Below, in pieces: positions 62,018 through 64,000 of a DNA stretch of 64,000 nucleotides. The first letter of the stretch is position 1; every line of letters begins with the position of its first letter. This DNA comes from CAWAND01 sp963783335 (GTDB taxonomy: Bacteria > Chloroflexota > Anaerolineae > Anaerolineales > E44-bin32). Made by a program: the position numbers and the translations under genes. The DNA lies in the NCBI GenBank assembly GCA_963783335.1, contig CAWAND010000010.1, positions 1,364,001-1,428,000 on the forward strand, read 5' to 3'. The notes under the pieces were generated by a model. The model saw only the letters and a program-made list of their open reading frames with translations. It was not told the origin of the DNA and ran no database searches.

Positions 62018-62978
62018 ATGGAACAATCAAACAACGAGCGGAAGCTGGCGGTGGTGGCCGTCGGGGGCAACTCCCTGATCAAGGATAAGGCCCACCAGAC
62101 GATCCCGGATCAGTACGCTGCAGCCGGCGAATCCATGGCCCACTTGGCTGACATGATCGAAGCCGGCTGGGACGTGGTGATCACCCATGGGAACGGACCC
62201 CAAGTGGGCTTCATCCTGCGGCGTTCAGAACTGTCCATTGACGAGCTCCACCCTGTCCCGCTGGACTACTGCGGTGCGGATACGCAGGGAGCCATCGGTT
62301 ACATGTTCCAGCGGGCGCTGCACAATGAGTTCAAGTCCCGTGGTCTGAACCGCCAGGCGGCGACTGTGGTCACTCAGGTGGAGGTCGACCGAGAAGATCC
62401 GGCCTTCCAGAATCCGAGCAAGCCAATCGGCACCTTCATGGACGAGACGACTGCCAAGCAGCACGCGCGAGGATGAAGGTTGGGCGGTGGTGGAGGATTC
62501 TGGGCGCGGGTGGCGGCGGGTGGTCCCGTCGCCGAATCCCAAGCGGATCGTCGAGCGCGACGCCATCGAAACCCTAATCAAGGCAGGCTTCATCGTGGTC
62601 AGTGTGGGCGGTGGGGGAATCCCCGTTGTCGCTGACGAGGCTGGGGCATTGAAGGGGGTTGAAGCGGTCATCGACAAAGACTTCGCCTCCTCTCTTATGG
62701 CCTCGAGTATCGGCGCAGACTTGCTCCTGATCTCGACTGCCGTTGAACAGGTGGCGCTCAACTTCAACAAGCCAGACGAGAAGAAGCTGGACCGCATGAC
62801 ACTGGCGGAAGCCAAGACCTACCTGGCTGAAGGGCATTTCGCCAAAGGCAGCATGGAACCCAAGATACGAGCGGTCATCGGTTTCTTAGAGCGCGGAGGC
62901 AAGGAAGCCTTGATTACCGACCCGCCCAACATCCGGCGGGCTTTGCAGGGAGAAACTGGGACACGGATTGTCCCCTAG
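62018..62978 (+). CDS. arcC: carbamate kinase, frameshifted
   Basis: Makes ATP from carbamoyl phosphate and ADP. The start at 62018 follows GAGGAG. The first part has AVVAVGGNSLIKD, VITHGNGPQVGF and DYCGADTQGAIGYMFQ. The second part has EDSGRGWRRVVPSP, FIVVSVGGGGIPVV and AVIDKDFASSLMASSIGADLL, then GSMEPKIRAVIGFLERGG. The frame closes at 62476 after AKQHARG; the +1 frame continues. Removing one base in GCGCG near 62464-62469 gives AKQHAEDEGWAVVEDSGRG, in line with the family. It follows the second transcarbamylase by 8 bases, so carbamoyl phosphate released by that enzyme is its likely substrate. Confidence 0.92.
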
Positions 62979-63077
62979 TCTGTTGTTTGGCTGAGCGAAA
63001 GGAGGCCCACGGCAAATCGATCTATGATCAATCGGAGTACGCCCAATCTTGATCTCTCGAACAAGGAGGAGCGATAA

Positions 63078-64000
63078 ATGAGTAGCACCATGAAATGGCG
63101 AGTCCTCGGAGGGCTGATGATCGCTGCCATGCTGGTGGCGGCCTGCGGCCCGGCGGCGACGCCGACCCAGGCGCCACCTCCAGCAACGACGTCGTCGGAA
63201 GCCACGATGGCACCGGAAGCCACGATGGCATCTGAGGCCACGTCGGCCCCCGCTGCCAAGGCGCCTGTGCTCGGTCTGCTGATGGTCGGCCCTTACAACG
63301 ACCACGGCTGGAGCCAAGCGCATTACGATGGCGCGCAGTACGTGGCCGACAACTTGCCCGGGTTTGACTTTGTCTATATCGACAAGGCAAACTCGGCGGA
63401 CCGCCCCGGCACGACGCCGGCTCAGCTGGCTGAGAGCCTGCTCTCCCAGGGCGCCACAGTCATCGACTTCAGTTCGGATGACATGAAGGACAGCGCCAAC
63501 GAGTTCGCTCAGGCCCACCCCGACGTCCCCGTGATCATGGCTTCTGGTGACCAGGCTTGGAAGGATGGCAAGGACTTCCAAGACCTTCCGAACATGACCA
63601 ACACCATGGGCAAGATGATCTACGGCAAGATGATCGCAGGCTGCGCTGCTGCTCTGACCACGCAAACGGGCCAGATCGGCTACCTCGGTCCCCTGATCAA
63701 CGATGAGACGCGCCGCTTGGCGTCTTCCGTCTATCTGGGCGCCAAGTACTGCTGGACCAACTACATGAACAAGGACGCAGCTGACCTGCAGTTCAAGGTC
63801 ACGTGGATCGGCTTTTGGTTCAATATCCCTGGCGTGACGTCCGACCCCACGCAGGTGGCGGATGACTTCTTCAACAGCGGCTACGATGTGGTGGTGTCGG
63901 GCATCGACACGACCGAAGCGTTGGTGGAAGCCAACAAGTTCGCCGGCCAGGGGAAGAATGTCTGGGCAGTCTCATACGACTACAAAGACGGCTGCGCCGA
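63078..64000 (+). CDS. BMP-family ABC transporter substrate-binding lipoprotein, 3'-truncated by the window
   Basis: Reads to the window edge without a stop (307 codons). AAGGAGGAG precedes the ATG. Signal peptide with lipobox LVAAC, then a Pro/Thr/Ala linker with three imperfect EATMAP repeats, then the binding domain: GLLMVGPYNDHGWSQAHYDGA, VIDFSSDDMKD, QIGYLGPLINDETRR and VVVSGIDTTEAL. BMP/PnrA/Med proteins bind purine nucleosides in the members with known ligands. The gene begins 99 bases after carbamate kinase. Permease and ATPase genes should lie beyond the window. A purine, purine nucleoside or ureide ligand would fit the cluster. Confidence 0.88.
   Translation, partial: MSSTMKWRVLGGLMIAAMLVAACGPAATPTQAPPPATTSSEATMAPEATMASEATSAPAAKAPVLGLLMVGPYNDHGWSQAHYDGAQYVADNLPGFDFVYIDKANSADRPGTTPAQLAESLLSQGATVIDFSSDDMKDSANEFAQAHPDVPVIMASGDQAWKDGKDFQDLPNMTNTMGKMIYGKMIAGCAAALTTQTGQIGYLGPLINDETRRLASSVYLGAKYCWTNYMNKDAADLQFKVTWIGFWFNIPGVTSDPTQVADDFFNSGYDVVVSGIDTTEALVEANKFAGQGKNVWAVSYDYKDGCA

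Noticed and set aside
60018..62978. Arginine deiminase pathway
   Set aside because: No arginine deiminase or antiporter is present, and the transcarbamylases lack the ornithine-type HCLP motif; neighbours are purine deaminases.
1..64000. tRNA, rRNA, CRISPR, insertion sequence or prophage
   Set aside because: No TTCGANTC-type arms in the gaps, no direct-repeat arrays, no transposase, integrase or phage structural genes seen.

Overview
The window is 64 kb of GC-rich bacterial chromosome. It is most likely from the phylum Chloroflexota, and probably an Anaerolineae-like lineage. That placement is inferred from four things: a complete alternative complex III operon running straight into a caa3-type oxidase operon; Pro/Thr (PTPT-type) linkers in exported proteins; a Ser/Thr kinase joined to a WD40-like propeller; and a split methylmalonyl-CoA mutase. 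I see no rRNA, tRNA, CRISPR array, insertion sequence or prophage. Gene order looks chromosomal, with small intergenic gaps. Six genes carry single-base frameshifts that a one-base edit repairs (pfkA, the carboxyltransferase, 3-hydroxyacyl-CoA dehydrogenase, penicillin acylase, the kinase-propeller and carbamate kinase). This looks like a draft-quality assembly more than six independent pseudogenes.

Layout. 1-2.1 kb: end of phosphofructokinase and two small genes. 2.3-12.7 kb, minus strand: propionate/methylmalonyl-CoA module with two mutase large subunits, epimerase, CYTH protein, biotin carrier, biotin carboxylase, carboxyltransferase and an MDR oxidoreductase. 13-17.2 kb: a large GT-C membrane glycosyltransferase and an acyl-CoA dehydrogenase. 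17.3-19.2 kb: gatC-gatA (gatB is at 31.3 kb). 19.6-31.1 kb: actABCDEF, a small membrane protein and coxBACD, an electron-transfer chain from quinol to oxygen. 33-42.5 kb: propeller lipoprotein, 3-hydroxyacyl-CoA dehydrogenase, thiolase, HIT hydrolase, biotin ligase, HD-GYP protein and penicillin acylase. 42.7-46.8 kb: gyrA, murI and rplS. 47-52.7 kb: ECF sigma factor and anti-sigma factor, two paralogous membrane proteins around a probable 23-residue peptide gene, and a DUF1800/DUF1501 pair. 52.9-55.8 kb: kinase-propeller and folD.

55.9-64 kb is the most interesting part. It holds 8-oxoguanine deaminase, adenine deaminase, a GntR/UTRA regulator, two different transcarbamylases, carbamate kinase and a BMP-family (nucleoside-type) binding lipoprotein, all on one strand. 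I read it as a purine or ureide salvage and catabolism locus. It would import a purine compound, deaminate it, and recover ATP from a carbamoylated breakdown product by transcarbamylase phosphorolysis and carbamate kinase. Neither transcarbamylase has the active-site signature of a standard ornithine or aspartate enzyme, so the substrates are open.

Regulation visible in the DNA: three perfect TGTGA-N6-TCACA palindromes, all intergenic (2239, 34648, 59939), suggest a CRP/FNR-type regulon. A perfect 7-1-7 inverted repeat lies on the promoter of the 8-oxoguanine deaminase gene. An identical 18-bp block containing an extended -10 box precedes both a mutase gene and the acyl-CoA dehydrogenase gene. 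Several clear sigma70-type promoters and hairpin terminators are listed.
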